Assembly: GCF_029870955.1 (NCBI RefSeq)
Contig: NZ_PGFQ01000001.1
Coordinates: 744,001 to 808,000 of the forward strand
Length of the DNA stretch: 64,000 nucleotides
Reading direction: 5' to 3'
Source: Sulfitobacter faviae
Lineage (GTDB): Bacteria > Pseudomonadota > Alphaproteobacteria > Rhodobacterales > Rhodobacteraceae
The notes under the pieces are model-generated. The model did no database searches, was not told where the DNA came from, and was given only the letters and a program-made list of their open reading frames with translations. A program made the translations under genes and the position numbers. Positions 17,472 through 26,387 of this stretch are shown one piece after another. Each line of letters starts with the position of its first letter. Position 1 is the stretch's first letter.

Positions 17472-18023
17472 TCATGCCACAGCGGCAATTTTGGCACCTT
17501 TTGTTGGTGCAGGTCGCTGCGGGTCCTCGGGAAGCAGGACGTCATCCATCAGGTCCTCGATGAATGTGCTCAGCAACTGCGTGCGGCCCGTGACCGCGGC
17601 CTTGCGGTAGATCGCGTTTGTCTGCGCCTTGATCGTTCCCTCGGAAGTGCCGCGCAATTCCGCGATGTCGCGGGTGCTGAGGCCTTTGACCAGAAAGACG
17701 GCGACATCCCGCTCTGCCGGGGTCAGCCGCCAATCGGTGAAATGCTGAGACATCACGATTGAAAATTCAGAGGTGCATCTGCGCATCTTCTCTTCGGCAA
17801 GCCGCGCCCGTTGCAAACTGGTTCGAAGCGCGATCCAGCCGAGCGCCACGCCGAGGTTCAGGCCGATGGCCAAGACGGTTTGCTGGTACTCATGGCTCTG
17901 CCAGATCAAAAAATCAGGCTCCATGCCGATGGCGTCCAACAAAAAGCAGACGGTAAAGAAGATTGCCACGACGGCCTGAAGCGCCGCGATGGCCCAAAGG
18001 GCGATGGTTCCACGCGTTTTCAT
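17472..18023 (-). CDS. Membrane-anchored LuxR-type HTH regulator
   Basis: This 183-residue protein begins with two transmembrane helices (about residues 7-27 and 47-65) and has a LuxR/FixJ DNA-binding domain at about 100-160: LTPAERDVAVFLVKGLSTRD, then SEGTIKAQTNAIYRKAAVTG and LLSTFIEDL. There is no receiver or autoinducer domain, so any signal must reach it through the membrane part. Such two-helix HTH proteins are common and poorly characterised in Rhodobacterales. It lies inside the copper/redox operon and probably regulates it or a linked response. What it senses is unknown. Confidence 0.75.
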   Translation of the reverse strand: MKTRGTIALWAIAALQAVVAIFFTVCFLLDAIGMEPDFLIWQSHEYQQTVLAIGLNLGVALGWIALRTSLQRARLAEEKMRRCTSEFSIVMSQHFTDWRLTPAERDVAVFLVKGLSTRDIAELRGTSEGTIKAQTNAIYRKAAVTGRTQLLSTFIEDLMDDVLLPEDPQRPAPTKGAKIAAVA

Positions 18024-18054
18024 AGCTCAATATGCCTTATTGTTGTGGTGGAAT

Positions 18055-18083
18055 GCAGGGCCGACCTAAACGACCGGCCCTGC
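18055..18083 (-). terminator. Stem-loop downstream of the cupredoxin gene
   Basis: GCAGGGCCG pairs with CGGCCCTGC across an 11-nt loop, 10 bp after the cupredoxin stop on the minus strand. No T-tract follows, so it may be an mRNA-stabilising or partial termination element between the copper genes and the LuxR gene. Confidence 0.45.
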
Positions 18084-18092
18084 AAGACGCGC

Positions 18093-18827
18093 TTACTTCA
18101 TCGCCGTGACGGTCAGCTTTCCTTTGACACGGTCGGCTACGAATTCGATGTTCTGGCCTTCCTTCATCTTGGCGATCAGCGCTTCATCGGCTTTGAACAC
18201 CATCGTCATCGACGGCATGTCGAGGTTTTCCAACGGGCCGTGTATAATCGTGACTTTTTTGCCCTTGGTGTCGATCTTTTTGACCTTGCCGGTGGAATAG
18301 ACCAGCGGCGCCTCGGCGGCCGCATCGGACGGCGCCACGGTAAGCGGGCCGTGCATGCCGGATTCGTAGTGGCCGGGGATCAGGCAGGCGAATTCAAACG
18401 CGCCTTCGTTCGCGAAGGTCCAGATCACCTCACCCTCCATACCGGGGTCGAGGCGGACGGAGTTCGGGTCGTCATGCTCCATGTCCATCTTGGCCATGGC
18501 TTCCTTATGTTTGGCGTTGCCCTCCATCGTGTCGATGACGAACTCATGCTCGATCTCGCCCTTGTTGGTGACGGCGAAGCGGATGGTCTCGCCCTTTTGG
18601 ATGTCGAACTCGGCCGGCTCGAAGATCATCTCGCCGTCATCGGTTTCGCGCATGATAACGTCGATGGTGCGGTCGACGGCCTCGCCTTTGGCGGGCATGC
18701 CGATGGCCATTTCTTCGTGCATGTCGCCATGGCCTTCATCGCCGTGGCCGCCGACGTGGGTGCCGGCGGCAAAGGCGGGGACGCTTATCAGAAGGCTAAG
18801 GGCGGTTGAAAGAAGAAGTTTGTTCAT
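18093..18827 (-). CDS. Cupredoxin-CusF fusion copper-binding protein
   Basis: The 244-residue periplasmic protein has a Sec signal (LLLSTALSLLISVPAFAAG), a His/Met-rich linker (GGHGDEGHGDMHEEM) and a type-1 copper cupredoxin domain (about 55-160). The copper ligands are the His of EIEHEFVID and the C-x4-H-x4-M of CLIPGHYESGM. A CusF-like domain (about 170-244) follows with IHGPLENLDMPSMTMVF. CusF proteins bind Cu(I)/Ag(I) through His and Met, and here the usual Trp is not evident. Fusing an electron-transfer-type copper site to a Cu(I) chaperone site suggests delivery of copper to the adjacent oxidase or export system. Confidence 0.82.
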   Translation of the reverse strand: MNKLLLSTALSLLISVPAFAAGTHVGGHGDEGHGDMHEEMAIGMPAKGEAVDRTIDVIMRETDDGEMIFEPAEFDIQKGETIRFAVTNKGEIEHEFVIDTMEGNAKHKEAMAKMDMEHDDPNSVRLDPGMEGEVIWTFANEGAFEFACLIPGHYESGMHGPLTVAPSDAAAEAPLVYSTGKVKKIDTKGKKVTIIHGPLENLDMPSMTMVFKADEALIAKMKEGQNIEFVADRVKGKLTVTAMK

Positions 18828-18872
18828 GTGGTTTCCTGTATCCTTTGGTTGTCGTTGCAGTCCGAGGGCCGC

Positions 18873-20231
18873 TTAGCCCTCGGAGGTCGGTTTCGGCGTG
18901 ATCTGGGTTTTCGCACTGTGGTTCTGCGCAAAGTCAGGCAGTTCGCCCGTCCATTCATACGCCTCGGTGCCGGGCGGGTTTTCGTACCAGCCGGGGTCTT
19001 CGTAATCGTCCGCGTCGATGCCCTCGCGCACCTTCACGACCGAGAACATGCCGCCCATCTCCAGCGGACCATGCGGCCCCCAACCGGCCATCATCGGCAC
19101 GGTGTTGTCGGGCAGCGGCATCGACATTTCGCCCATATCCGCCATGCCCGCCGTGCCCATGGGCATGAATTCGGGCTGCACCCTGCGGACCTGCCGGGTC
19201 ATCTGGGTGCTGTTGGTGCCGATGAGCGTGGGCACGTCGTGCCCCATCGCATTCATCGTGTGATGCGACTTGTGGCAGTGGATCGCCCAGTCACCCAGAT
19301 GGTCGGCCACGAACTCATAGGCGCGCATGGCGCCCACGGGGATGTCGATCGAAACCTCGGGCCATTGCGCCGATTCCGGCACCCAGCCGCCATCGGTGCA
19401 GGTGACCTTGAAGTCGTAGCCATGCATGTGGATTGGGTGGTTGGTCATCGTCAGGTTGCCGACGCGCACGCGCACCCTGTCGCCCCGGTTGACCACCAGC
19501 GGGTCGATGTCCGGGAAGATGCGGCTGTTCCAGGTCCAGAGGTTGAAATCCGTCATTGTCATGATTTTCGGGATGTAGGTGCCCGGGTCGATGTCGAAGG
19601 CATTGAGCATGATCAGGAAGTCCCGATCCACGCGCATGAAGTCCGGATCTTTGGGGTGGACCACGAACATGCCCATCATGCCCATGGCCATCTGCACCAT
19701 CTCATCGCCGTGCGGGTGATACATGAAGGTGCCCGATTTGGTCAGGTCGAACTCATAGACAAAGGTCTTGCCCGGCGGGATGCCGGGATGGCTGAGCCCG
19801 CCAACGCCGTCCATCCCCGAGGGCAGGATCAGCCCGTGCCAATGGATCGTCGTATGTTCGGGCAAGCGGTTGGTGACATAGATGCGCACCCGGTCGCCCT
19901 CGACCGCCTCGATGGTCGGGCCGGTCGATTGGCCGTTGTAGCCCCAGAGCCGCGCGACCATCCCATCGGCCAGCTCCCGCTCGACCGGTTCGGCGACGAG
20001 GTGGAACTCCTTCACGCCGTTGTTCATCCGGTGCGGCAGGGTCCAGCCGTTGAGTGTGACCACGGGGTTGTAATCCGGCCCCGAGGTGGGGCGGGTCGGG
20101 GCTTGGGTCGCCGCGCTGTCCATGACAGCGGCCTCGGGCAAGCCCATGTTGAGGGTCTGGCCCCAAGCTTTGGAGGACACGAGCGTTGCACCCGCAGCGC
20201 CGGCCCCCAGCAGTTGACGTCTGTTCATCAT
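18873..20231 (-). CDS. Copper-resistance multicopper oxidase (CopA/CuiD-like)
   Basis: The best start is the ATG at 20,231 behind an AAGGAAG site, giving about 452 residues with a Tat signal (MNRRQLLGAGAAGATLVSS). Copper motifs in order are IHWHGLILPSG, FMYHPHGDE, HPIHMHGYDF and the IHCHKSHHTMNAMG loop with the type-1 Cys-His-Met. A Met-rich stretch near the C-terminus (MPMGTAGMADMGEMSM) is typical of copper-loading or Cu(I)-binding segments in PcoA/CopA-type oxidases. It lies between the TolC-like lipoprotein and the cupredoxin-CusF gene, so detoxification of periplasmic Cu(I) is the likely job. Confidence 0.85.
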   Translation of the reverse strand: MMNRRQLLGAGAAGATLVSSKAWGQTLNMGLPEAAVMDSAATQAPTRPTSGPDYNPVVTLNGWTLPHRMNNGVKEFHLVAEPVERELADGMVARLWGYNGQSTGPTIEAVEGDRVRIYVTNRLPEHTTIHWHGLILPSGMDGVGGLSHPGIPPGKTFVYEFDLTKSGTFMYHPHGDEMVQMAMGMMGMFVVHPKDPDFMRVDRDFLIMLNAFDIDPGTYIPKIMTMTDFNLWTWNSRIFPDIDPLVVNRGDRVRVRVGNLTMTNHPIHMHGYDFKVTCTDGGWVPESAQWPEVSIDIPVGAMRAYEFVADHLGDWAIHCHKSHHTMNAMGHDVPTLIGTNSTQMTRQVRRVQPEFMPMGTAGMADMGEMSMPLPDNTVPMMAGWGPHGPLEMGGMFSVVKVREGIDADDYEDPGWYENPPGTEAYEWTGELPDFAQNHSAKTQITPKPTSEG

Positions 20232-20248
20232 CTGATTGCTTCCTTGTC

Positions 20249-21712
20249 TCAATGTCCAGCGCCGCCACCGGCGGCGATTTGGGTCTCTCCTTCGGCACCC
20301 GCGCCGCCGCTACCGCCGCCGTAGATCGCGGCCGTCAGCCCGGCCGAGGCCAGCCAGAAGTCACGTTTGGCGCTGGATGCCTCAAGCTGGCTCGCGATCT
20401 TCTCGCGGGCGTCGTTGAGTAGGTCGAAGGTGCTGGTGATCATGCCGTTGTTGCTGAGCAGCGCCTCATCATCAATCGTGCGGCGCAGGGGCAGCACGAC
20501 ATCCGCGTAATGCCGGGCGATCTGATGGCTTGAGCGGTAGGCCGTGGCCGCCGCCCGCGCTTCGGAGCGCACATTCACCGCGCGTTCCGCGAGGACATTG
20601 GCGGCTCGAAGATAGCCTAGCTCAGCCTTGCGCAGCCGTGCCTTGCCACTGTCGAAGATCGGAATGACGAACTCGAACTCGACCTGCGGGGAGGCGCTGG
20701 TCTCGATTTCGCCATTCTCCTCCTCGCGCTCGATTTCCAACCCGGCGATGACTTCGAGATCGGTCAACGTGCGGGTGGCATCGGTCAAGCCATAGGCTTT
20801 CGCCGTGGCGGCGAGCCCCAGCCGTGCGACTTCGAGGTCGACCCGGTTGGCCAGCGCCAGCCGCTCGATGCCCCCGTGGCCCCTGACCGTATTCGGCACG
20901 CGCGGCAGGGCATCGGGAACGTAATAGGCCACGTCCTGCCCCCAGAGCCCCATGAGACGGGTCAGTTGCTCTTTGGCCAATTGCGCATCCAGCCGCGCCT
21001 GTGCCAATCGCCCCGCCATTTCTGCATTGAACGCCTGCTCGCGGGCCTGCGCGGCTTTGTTGAGCGCGCCGGTCTTGCCCAATTGCTGCGCCAGTTCCGC
21101 CGAGGCATCGGTGGTGACCGAGGCCCGTTTCAGGTAGCTGACCGTCTCGAAGGCGGCGACGGCATTGATCCAAGCCTCCCGCGTCTCATTGGCCAGAGCC
21201 AGCGTATCGCTCACCGCCTGCATCTGGGCGTGCTGGAACTCTGCCTCGGCTACCGCGATACGCTGTTTGCGGGTGCGGGCATCCAGCAGGTTCACGGCAA
21301 TCATGCTTTCTAAAGCACGATACAGTCCCACCTCGGGCGCACCGATGCCCAATAGACCGATGGACACGACCGGGTTCTCAGGCGTGGACTGTTGCCATAC
21401 CTCTGCCGCCGATAGGCCGATCTGCGCATAGGACGCCTGAAGCCCTTTGTTGTTCAAAAGCGCGACCTGCACGGCGGTTTCGGCATTGATGGTTTTGCCC
21501 TGCACCATGGCGCGCACCTGTTTGGAGGTGGCCGCGGTCTCGGCCTGCGACTGTGCCCATACGGTGCGCTTGCCGATGGCTTTGGAGGTGCGCGCCTCGA
21601 CAGTGGCAAAGCCAGCATCACGGGCCGAGAAACTTACCGGCAGGTCGGTTGTCGTGCAGGCGCCCAGGATCAGCGGAGTGATGACGGCGGCGGTTTTCAA
21701 TTTCCAGCGCAT
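20249..21712 (-). CDS. TolC-family outer-membrane efflux lipoprotein
   Basis: The 487-residue protein starts with a lipoprotein signal (AAVITPLILGAC). It has the helical TolC repeat pattern: AVQVALLNNKGLQASYAQIG, VAEAEFQHAQMQAVSDTLAL, SEARAAATAYRSSHQIARHY and LLNDAREKIASQLEASSAKRD. A glycine-rich C-terminus (YGGGSGGAG) follows. No RND pump or adaptor gene is adjacent, unlike CusCBA, so it may act with an unlinked pump or serve as a stand-alone copper-island component. Its stop overlaps the start region of the multicopper oxidase, and its own ATG overlaps the stop of the small lipoprotein upstream. Confidence 0.85.
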   Translation of the reverse strand: MRWKLKTAAVITPLILGACTTTDLPVSFSARDAGFATVEARTSKAIGKRTVWAQSQAETAATSKQVRAMVQGKTINAETAVQVALLNNKGLQASYAQIGLSAAEVWQQSTPENPVVSIGLLGIGAPEVGLYRALESMIAVNLLDARTRKQRIAVAEAEFQHAQMQAVSDTLALANETREAWINAVAAFETVSYLKRASVTTDASAELAQQLGKTGALNKAAQAREQAFNAEMAGRLAQARLDAQLAKEQLTRLMGLWGQDVAYYVPDALPRVPNTVRGHGGIERLALANRVDLEVARLGLAATAKAYGLTDATRTLTDLEVIAGLEIEREEENGEIETSASPQVEFEFVIPIFDSGKARLRKAELGYLRAANVLAERAVNVRSEARAAATAYRSSHQIARHYADVVLPLRRTIDDEALLSNNGMITSTFDLLNDAREKIASQLEASSAKRDFWLASAGLTAAIYGGGSGGAGAEGETQIAAGGGAGH

Positions 21713-21990
21713 CAGTGGTTCATCCCCTGCATCGGGGCCTGTTCGGCATTGAGCCGCCGCCAGTCGAGCGGCGCGACAACGCCGCGGCGCCGGTAGCCCG
21801 CGAAGGGCTGCTCGGCGGTCGGCGCAACGCTGCCGCGCGCGCTATTGTCGGCGGCGGTCATGGCGGCGACATTGGGCAGCGGCGTGGGGTGCTGAACATA
21901 GGCGGCGGTGACGTCAGGAAGGGGCGGAAGCGCCGTGGCACATGCGCCAAGGGTCAGGGACATGGTCCCTGCGATCAGTGGTCGTTTCAT
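21712..21990 (-). CDS. Small lipoprotein of the copper island
   Basis: This 92-residue ORF has a signal ending in LTLGAC, a lipobox with Cys at about 17. The mature part is short, rich in Pro and Ala, and carries no recognised domain. The start at 21,990 is chosen because it gives a proper signal peptide; upstream codons add an implausible Cys-rich leader. Its last bases overlap the TolC-like start (ATGA), so the two are translationally coupled. Comparable small lipoproteins precede TolC-like genes in other copper clusters, but I cannot name a function. Confidence 0.65.
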   Translation of the reverse strand: MKRPLIAGTMSLTLGACATALPPLPDVTAAYVQHPTPLPNVAAMTAADNSARGSVAPTAEQPFAGYRRRGVVAPLDWRRLNAEQAPMQGMNH

Positions 21991-22071
21991 TGGTATTTGC
22001 CTGAGAATGAGGTGATCTAACCCGCAGCAGCACACTGCGGATGGGAAGGCCGTCTTCGGGCCGGGATCAAC

Positions 22072-22449
22072 TCAGACGCGCGGCGGGCGCAACTGGCGGG
22101 AAGGCTGGCCCGAAACGACGGACCGGGAAACGCGGGTGAATTGGACGGACCGCAGATCGGAAATCCTGGAATTCTGCGAGGCATTGAGCGCTGCCGTAAG
22201 GCAGATGCCCCCGCAGCAAGGTTCGCCGTCGAGTTCCTCTGACAGGTCCAGATGCTCGGATTGCGCCACGTCTTGCTGCGCCGCAGGCGCTGCCGCCTCA
22301 TGATCGTCAGAGTGATGCAGCGCTTGCGCGCTGTCATGCATGCCGCTTTGGGCATGTACCGATGAGGGCGGCAGCAGCAACAAACCACAGGCCAAAATCA
22401 CGCCAAGCAGGGCGCGACAGAGGTATGATATGTTTGCCAAAGGACGCAT
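22072..22449 (-). CDS. Small exported protein with a CCGGIC motif
   Basis: This 125-residue protein has an N-terminal hydrophobic signal (LLGVILACGLLLLPPSSVHA, cleavage after HAQ). A His/Asp-rich stretch (ALHHSDDHEA) follows, then a Cys-Cys-Gly-Gly-Ile-Cys cluster at about residues 78-83. The His and Cys content and its place at the head of the copper genes suggest metal binding in the periplasm. No family is recognised. A short inverted repeat (CATGGGA, 10-nt gap, TCCCATG, 22,447-22,470) overlaps the start codon and could be regulatory or coincidental. Confidence 0.55.
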   Translation of the reverse strand: MRPLANISYLCRALLGVILACGLLLLPPSSVHAQSGMHDSAQALHHSDDHEAAAPAAQQDVAQSEHLDLSEELDGEPCCGGICLTAALNASQNSRISDLRSVQFTRVSRSVVSGQPSRQLRPPRV

Positions 22450-22595
22450 GGGAAATAGGAGTGTCCCATGTGGCCAAGTCTGTCAACGCGTCCAGCGCTG
22501 GAAGGATGGCAATTAAATTCTCAGGCCCCTCTACCACGGCAGAGGACCTAAGGGGGGGAGGCCCGGCCAACTTGACCTGCCTCCCCCTGAACCCG

Positions 22596-23497
22596 TTATA
22601 TCTCGCTCCTGCAGTCCAAGAACCCGCGGTAGCCAACGGTCAGTCCACGGTCGAGGTGGAATTTTAACTCGGCTTCCGAGCGGCTCAGGTCGCCGTCCGT
22701 ATCGGTCCACTCCGCCCCGGCGAGGGGACAACGGTTACGTCGACGCCATCAGCGGTGAAGCCCGCACCATCGGCAAGGGCGGCTTGGTCAATGGTCTCAT
22801 TGGATTGCATTTCGATCAAGGTGCCGGACAGTTTAATGCCCCCGGTGGTGCCCGCCATCACGAGGCTCGGATCGCCTTCGTTGGTGCGGCTGAACTGACA
22901 GGTGGCCTCAGCGCCGAGCAAGCTGTCTACATCCTCTGCGGTCAATGCCGCCGGGTCGACCGCGGCCACCTCGGCCGAAGACAGAGCCTCTTCCACCGTG
23001 CCGACCTCCGCCGCGCCTTCTTCTTTGCCAAGCTCCGGGTCGACCGCATCGCCGTTCTCTTCGATATCGGCGATCAGACTGCGCATCTCGGCAATTTCCT
23101 TGCGCTGTGCCGCAATGATGTCATCGGCCAGTTTGCGCACACGCGGGTCGGAAAGTTCAGCCCGCTCAGAGGTCATGATTGCGATCGAATGGTGCGGAAT
23201 CATGGCGCGCATATAGCTGGTGTCGCCCACGGTGACTTGGCTGCGGACCAGCCATAGGGTGAGCGCGAAAACCACAATGGAGCCGATATAGATGGCGATG
23301 TTGATGGCTTTGTTCGAATACATCGACAACATGAAACTAAGCATGATGACCGCCATCACGGCCCCCATCAACAGCGCCATATAGGTCCGCGTTTCACTGA
23401 AGAAGACATGTTCGAACGCGTAGGTGTTGAGGTACATCAGGCCAAACATCACGATGGTCGAGGTCGCGATCATTGCGGCGAAACGCCAATAGGACAT
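22596..23497 (-). CDS. DUF305-family membrane protein with C-terminal EF-hand-like loop (one frameshift)
   Basis: From the ATG at 23,497 (AAAGGAG site) the protein has three or four N-terminal helices. A DUF305 core follows with YMRAMIPHHSIAIMTSERAE, DDIIAAQRKEIAEMRSLIAD and similar, where the HH/M pattern suggests metal binding. The uncorrected frame ends at 22,685. Restoring one base in the C-run at 22,715-22,718 extends it to 22,596 and reveals WTDTDGDLSRSEAEL, a canonical 12-residue EF-hand loop (D-x-D-x-D..E), plus a tail ending CRSEI. DUF305 proteins accompany copper and silver resistance genes. It faces csoR across a shared control region. Confidence 0.78.
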
Positions 23498-23630
23498 GGG
23501 TGTCTCCTTTATCAACTTCATGCGCGATGCGTTTTGGCACCGTGGCAATCAAGGGCCGGGGAGGCTATGATCGCCAGAGCCAATGCGGGCCCTTGTAACG
23601 CGCCGGCAGAATGCGAGTGAGGCGGCCCAG

Positions 23631-23647
23631 ATACCCCCCTGTGGTAT
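23631..23647. promoter_or_regulatory. Candidate CsoR operator
   Basis: ATACC and GGTAT flank a 7-bp centre (CCCCTGT), giving the ATACCCCC...GGTAT arrangement typical of CsoR-family sites. It lies 49 bp upstream of the csoR start and 134 bp upstream of the divergent DUF305 gene. Autoregulation plus control of the copper operon is the natural reading, inferred from known CsoR behaviour. Confidence 0.6.
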
Positions 23648-23695
23648 GTTAACCGGCGACGGTCGTCTTAGTTCCGATAGGTGGAGGCATCAAAC

Positions 23696-23974
23696 GTGGA
23701 AGCAAAGCAAAACAAGGCAGCGATCCTCAAGCGGCTGGCGCGCTTGGAAGGGCAATTGCGCGGCGTCACGCGGATGGTCGAAGAAGGGCGCTATTGCGTC
23801 GATGTGCTGGTGCAAACCGCCGCCGTCCGCTCGGCCCTGCGCGCCGTGGAGCGCTTGGTGATCGAAGATCATGCCAACCACTGTATGGAAGAGGCGATCC
23901 TCTCTGGCGATCGGGAAGAACAGCGTCAGAAGTTTCGTGAGCTGGTTGCTTTGTTGGAAAAGGCACGGGACTGA
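23696..23974 (+). CDS. csoR: CsoR-family copper-sensing repressor
   Basis: Starting at the GTG at 23,696, which has a GGAGG site 8 bp upstream, the protein is 92 residues, normal for the family. An alternative GTG at 23,681 would overlap that site. It is an all-helical DUF156 protein: LKRLARLEGQLRGVTRMVEE, then RYCVDVLVQTAAVRSALRAV and EDHANHCMEEAI. The Cys of RYCVD and the His-x3-Cys of HANHC match the Cu(I)-binding Cys-His-Cys triad. When Cu(I) binds, CsoR leaves DNA and the copper genes are expressed. It stands divergent from the copper island and convergent with a truncated ABC gene. Confidence 0.85.
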   Translation: MEAKQNKAAILKRLARLEGQLRGVTRMVEEGRYCVDVLVQTAAVRSALRAVERLVIEDHANHCMEEAILSGDREEQRQKFRELVALLEKARD

Positions 23975-23998
23975 CAGGCGCTCCCTTTTTCGTTCCGG

Positions 23999-25096
23999 TC
24001 ACACCCCTCCCGTCAGCCGCGAATATAGCCCGTTGCGCCTGCAAAGACTGTCGTGCGTCCCAGTCTCGACCTTGCGCCCGGCATCCATGACAACGATCTG
24101 ATCGGCATGTTGAACCGTCTCCAAACGATGGGCGATGATCAGGGTCGTGCGCCCCTGTGACAGCCGCAGGAGCGCCGCTTGAATGTCCCTCTCCGTCTCA
24201 CGGTCGAGGGCAGAGGTGGCTTCGTCCAGTATCAGCACCGGCGGGTTCTTCAGGAAAGCCCGGGCGATGGCGACACGCTGCTTTTGCCCGCCCGACAGCA
24301 TCACGCCCCTTTCGCCTGCGATGGTTTCCAAGCCTTCGGGCAAGGCGGCCACCAGCGTGCTCAACTGGGCATTCTCAACCGCGGCTTCAAGTTCCGCCGC
24401 CGTGGCATCCAATTTCCCATAGAGGATATTTTCCCGCAAGGTGGAGCCGAACAGGAACACATCCTGAGACACGAGCCCAATCTGCGAGCGCAGGCTCTCC
24501 AGCGTCATATCCGCAATATCAACGCCGTCGATGGTGATCCGCCCGCCCGAGGGGGTGTAGAACCGCGGCAGCAGCGCCAGAAGCGTGGTCTTGCCCGCGC
24601 CCGAGGGGCCGACAAACGCGACGGTCTCTCCGGCGTTCACGGTCAGGCTTATCCCATGCAGGATCGGCAGCGGGCTGTCATAGGCGAAAGAGACGTCCTC
24701 GAAGCACACGGTGCCTTGGGTGATGGTCACGGCGCGCGCCTCGGGCCCGTCGGCGACGTCGCGCTCGGTCTCCAGCAATTCGGTATAGCGTTGAAACCCC
24801 GCAATGCCGCGGGGGTAAGTCTCGATCACGGCGGCAATTTTTTCCAGCGGTCGGGAAAAGACGCTGACCAGCAACAGAAAGCCGACAAAGCCCCCGGTGC
24901 TGAGCGATCCTTGGAGCACAAATCCCGCCCCTGCGACTATTACCACGACCTGCACGAAGCGCAGCCCCATGTAGTGGATCGCGCTGGCCTTGGCCATGAT
25001 TGCATAGGCCGACAGTTTGGTATCGCGATAGGCGGCATTGTCGCGGGCAAAGAGCGCCTCCTCATGCCCCTCATTGCTGTCTGACGTCAGCACCTT
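23999..25096 (-). pseudogene. MsbA-type ABC exporter, N-terminally truncated by an IS
   Basis: About 365 residues remain: the last part of the membrane domain, then a full nucleotide-binding domain with [51 protein letters not shown] and LILDEATSALD. Sequence identity to a transporter stops at 25,096, where the IS terminal repeat begins. Roughly the first 200 residues, holding most membrane helices, are absent and are not found on the far side of the IS cluster. Half-size lipid or drug exporters need both domains, so this copy is almost certainly inactive. Confidence 0.85.
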
Positions 25097-25162
25097 TGGG
25101 ACAGATTTGAGGATTTAAACAACGGAGGGTTTCTGGTTCATCGTAGCCTTTAAGGAGCGAAG

Positions 25163-25537
25163 ATGAACAAGAAGCCCGGAACATCGAAAGACGCAGCTGA
25201 CAAGCTGGTCAAAAAGATCCGCCGCAAGACCCGCCAGACCTACTCGGCGGAGGAGAAGATCCGCATTGTTTTGGCCGGATTGCGCGGGGAGGAAAGCATC
25301 TCGGCGTTATGTCGCCGCGAGGGTATCTCTGACAGCCTGTATTATACTTGGTCGAAGGAATTCCTTGAGGCTGGAAAGCGTCGCCTTTCCGGCGACACAG
25401 CGCGTCAGGCGACATCGCCTGAGGTGAAGGATCTGCGATCCGAGGCCATGGCTCTGAAAGAATGCGTGGCTGATCTAACCCTTGAGAACCGCCTGCTCAA
25501 AAAAAGCATGACAGGGGCTGGGGAGTTCGAGGAATGA
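25163..25537 (+). CDS. IS3-family transposase OrfA (element A, copy 1)
   Basis: The 124-residue DNA-binding subunit has an HTH (YSAEEKIRIVLAGLRGEESI then ALCRREGISDSLYYTWSKEF) and a leucine-rich helix near the C-terminus (LRSEAMALKECVADLTLENR). It differs from copy 2 by two residues (Lys/Asn at 18 and Phe/Leu at 122). Its stop overlaps the OrfB start by four bases, so OrfB is coupled by restart rather than by the classical -1 frameshift. It is complete, but its catalytic partner here is truncated. Confidence 0.85.
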   Translation: MNKKPGTSKDAADKLVKKIRRKTRQTYSAEEKIRIVLAGLRGEESISALCRREGISDSLYYTWSKEFLEAGKRRLSGDTARQATSPEVKDLRSEAMALKECVADLTLENRLLKKSMTGAGEFEE

Positions 25538-25840
25538 GGTATCCAGCAACCGAGAAGCTTGAGATCATTCGCACGGTTGAGGGATCACACCTGCCCACAA
25601 AAACGACCCTTGATATGCTGGGTATCCCGCGCACGACATTTTACCGATGGTATGACCGCTACGTCGAAGGCGGCCTTGATGCATTGGCGGACCGCGCGCC
25701 TCGGCCGAAGTCGGTCTGGAACCGTATTCCGCAGGACCGGCGGGATGATCTGATCGAGTTTGCGCTGGAACATGAGGCGCTGACCACACGCGAACTGGCC
25801 GTCAAATATACTGATGAGAAGCGGTATTTTACATCTGAAT
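25534..25840 (+). pseudogene. IS3-family transposase OrfB fragment (element A, copy 1)
   Basis: Only about the first 102 residues remain, covering the HTH region (TEKLEIIRTVEGSHLPTKTT and IPRTTFYRWYDRYVEGGLDA). The entire DDE catalytic core seen in copy 2 is missing. The frame runs a few codons into element B and stops. It matches copy 2 (55,675-56,655) apart from Lys/Met and Val/Leu-type substitutions such as ELAVKYTDEK versus ELALKYTDEK. Confidence 0.85.
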
Positions 25841-26387
25841 TGACCTGCCCCCCACTGGTCCCTCGTTCATGACGAGAGTCTGCGGGTTTGATTTTGGTAG
25901 CCGTCGGTTTCGGTCTTGGCAAGCGCGCCGGGCGCGGAGCACTCAAATTGCTCAAGCGTCCAGCACGCTTCGACCGGTGTTTTGTTCCCGAGCGATGAGT
26001 GCGGCCTGACGGTGTTGTAGTCGTAACGCCAGAGCGCCAGCTTCCGGCGGGCGTCGTCCAGGGTGTCAAATATCTCCTCGTTCAGCAGCTCGTCGCGCAG
26101 GCTGCCGTTTAATGACTTGATAAAGGCGTTCTGCTGCGGCTTCCCTGGGTCGATATAGTGCTACGGAATTGCGTTCTGATCGGCCCACCCCAGAATGGCC
26201 CGGCTCGTGAACTCCGTCCCCCTCGCCATTGTCTCTCGGACCAATGGCGTTCCAATGGCTCGATCGCTGACTATGCATCCGGGTTTACCGTAGATCCGCA
26301 CCAGCGCATCCAGCTCACGCGCAATGGACGTGTCACGGTTTGATGCCGCTCCTTTGATAGCATTTATTGCAGCAAAGGAGACGAACT

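Larger units (their letters stand above)
25097..25840 (+). mobile_element. IS3-family element A, copy 1, 3'-truncated
   Basis: The left end starts TGGGACAGATTTGAGG, matching the TGGGACA at the outer end of the second copy (55,621). It contains an intact first transposase ORF and the beginning of the second, and is cut at 25,840 by element B. It was inserted into the ABC exporter gene. No target duplication can be checked because the right end is gone. Confidence 0.8.

Noticed and set aside
18828..20324. A 498-residue open frame opposite the copper oxidase
   Set aside because: It is antisense to a multicopper oxidase with all copper motifs; its His/Arg/Val-rich content is typical of a GC-rich shadow frame. 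The same applies to the long frames at 10,483-11,904 (+), 36,349-37,716 (-), 40,561-42,012 (-) and 46,457-48,151 (+).
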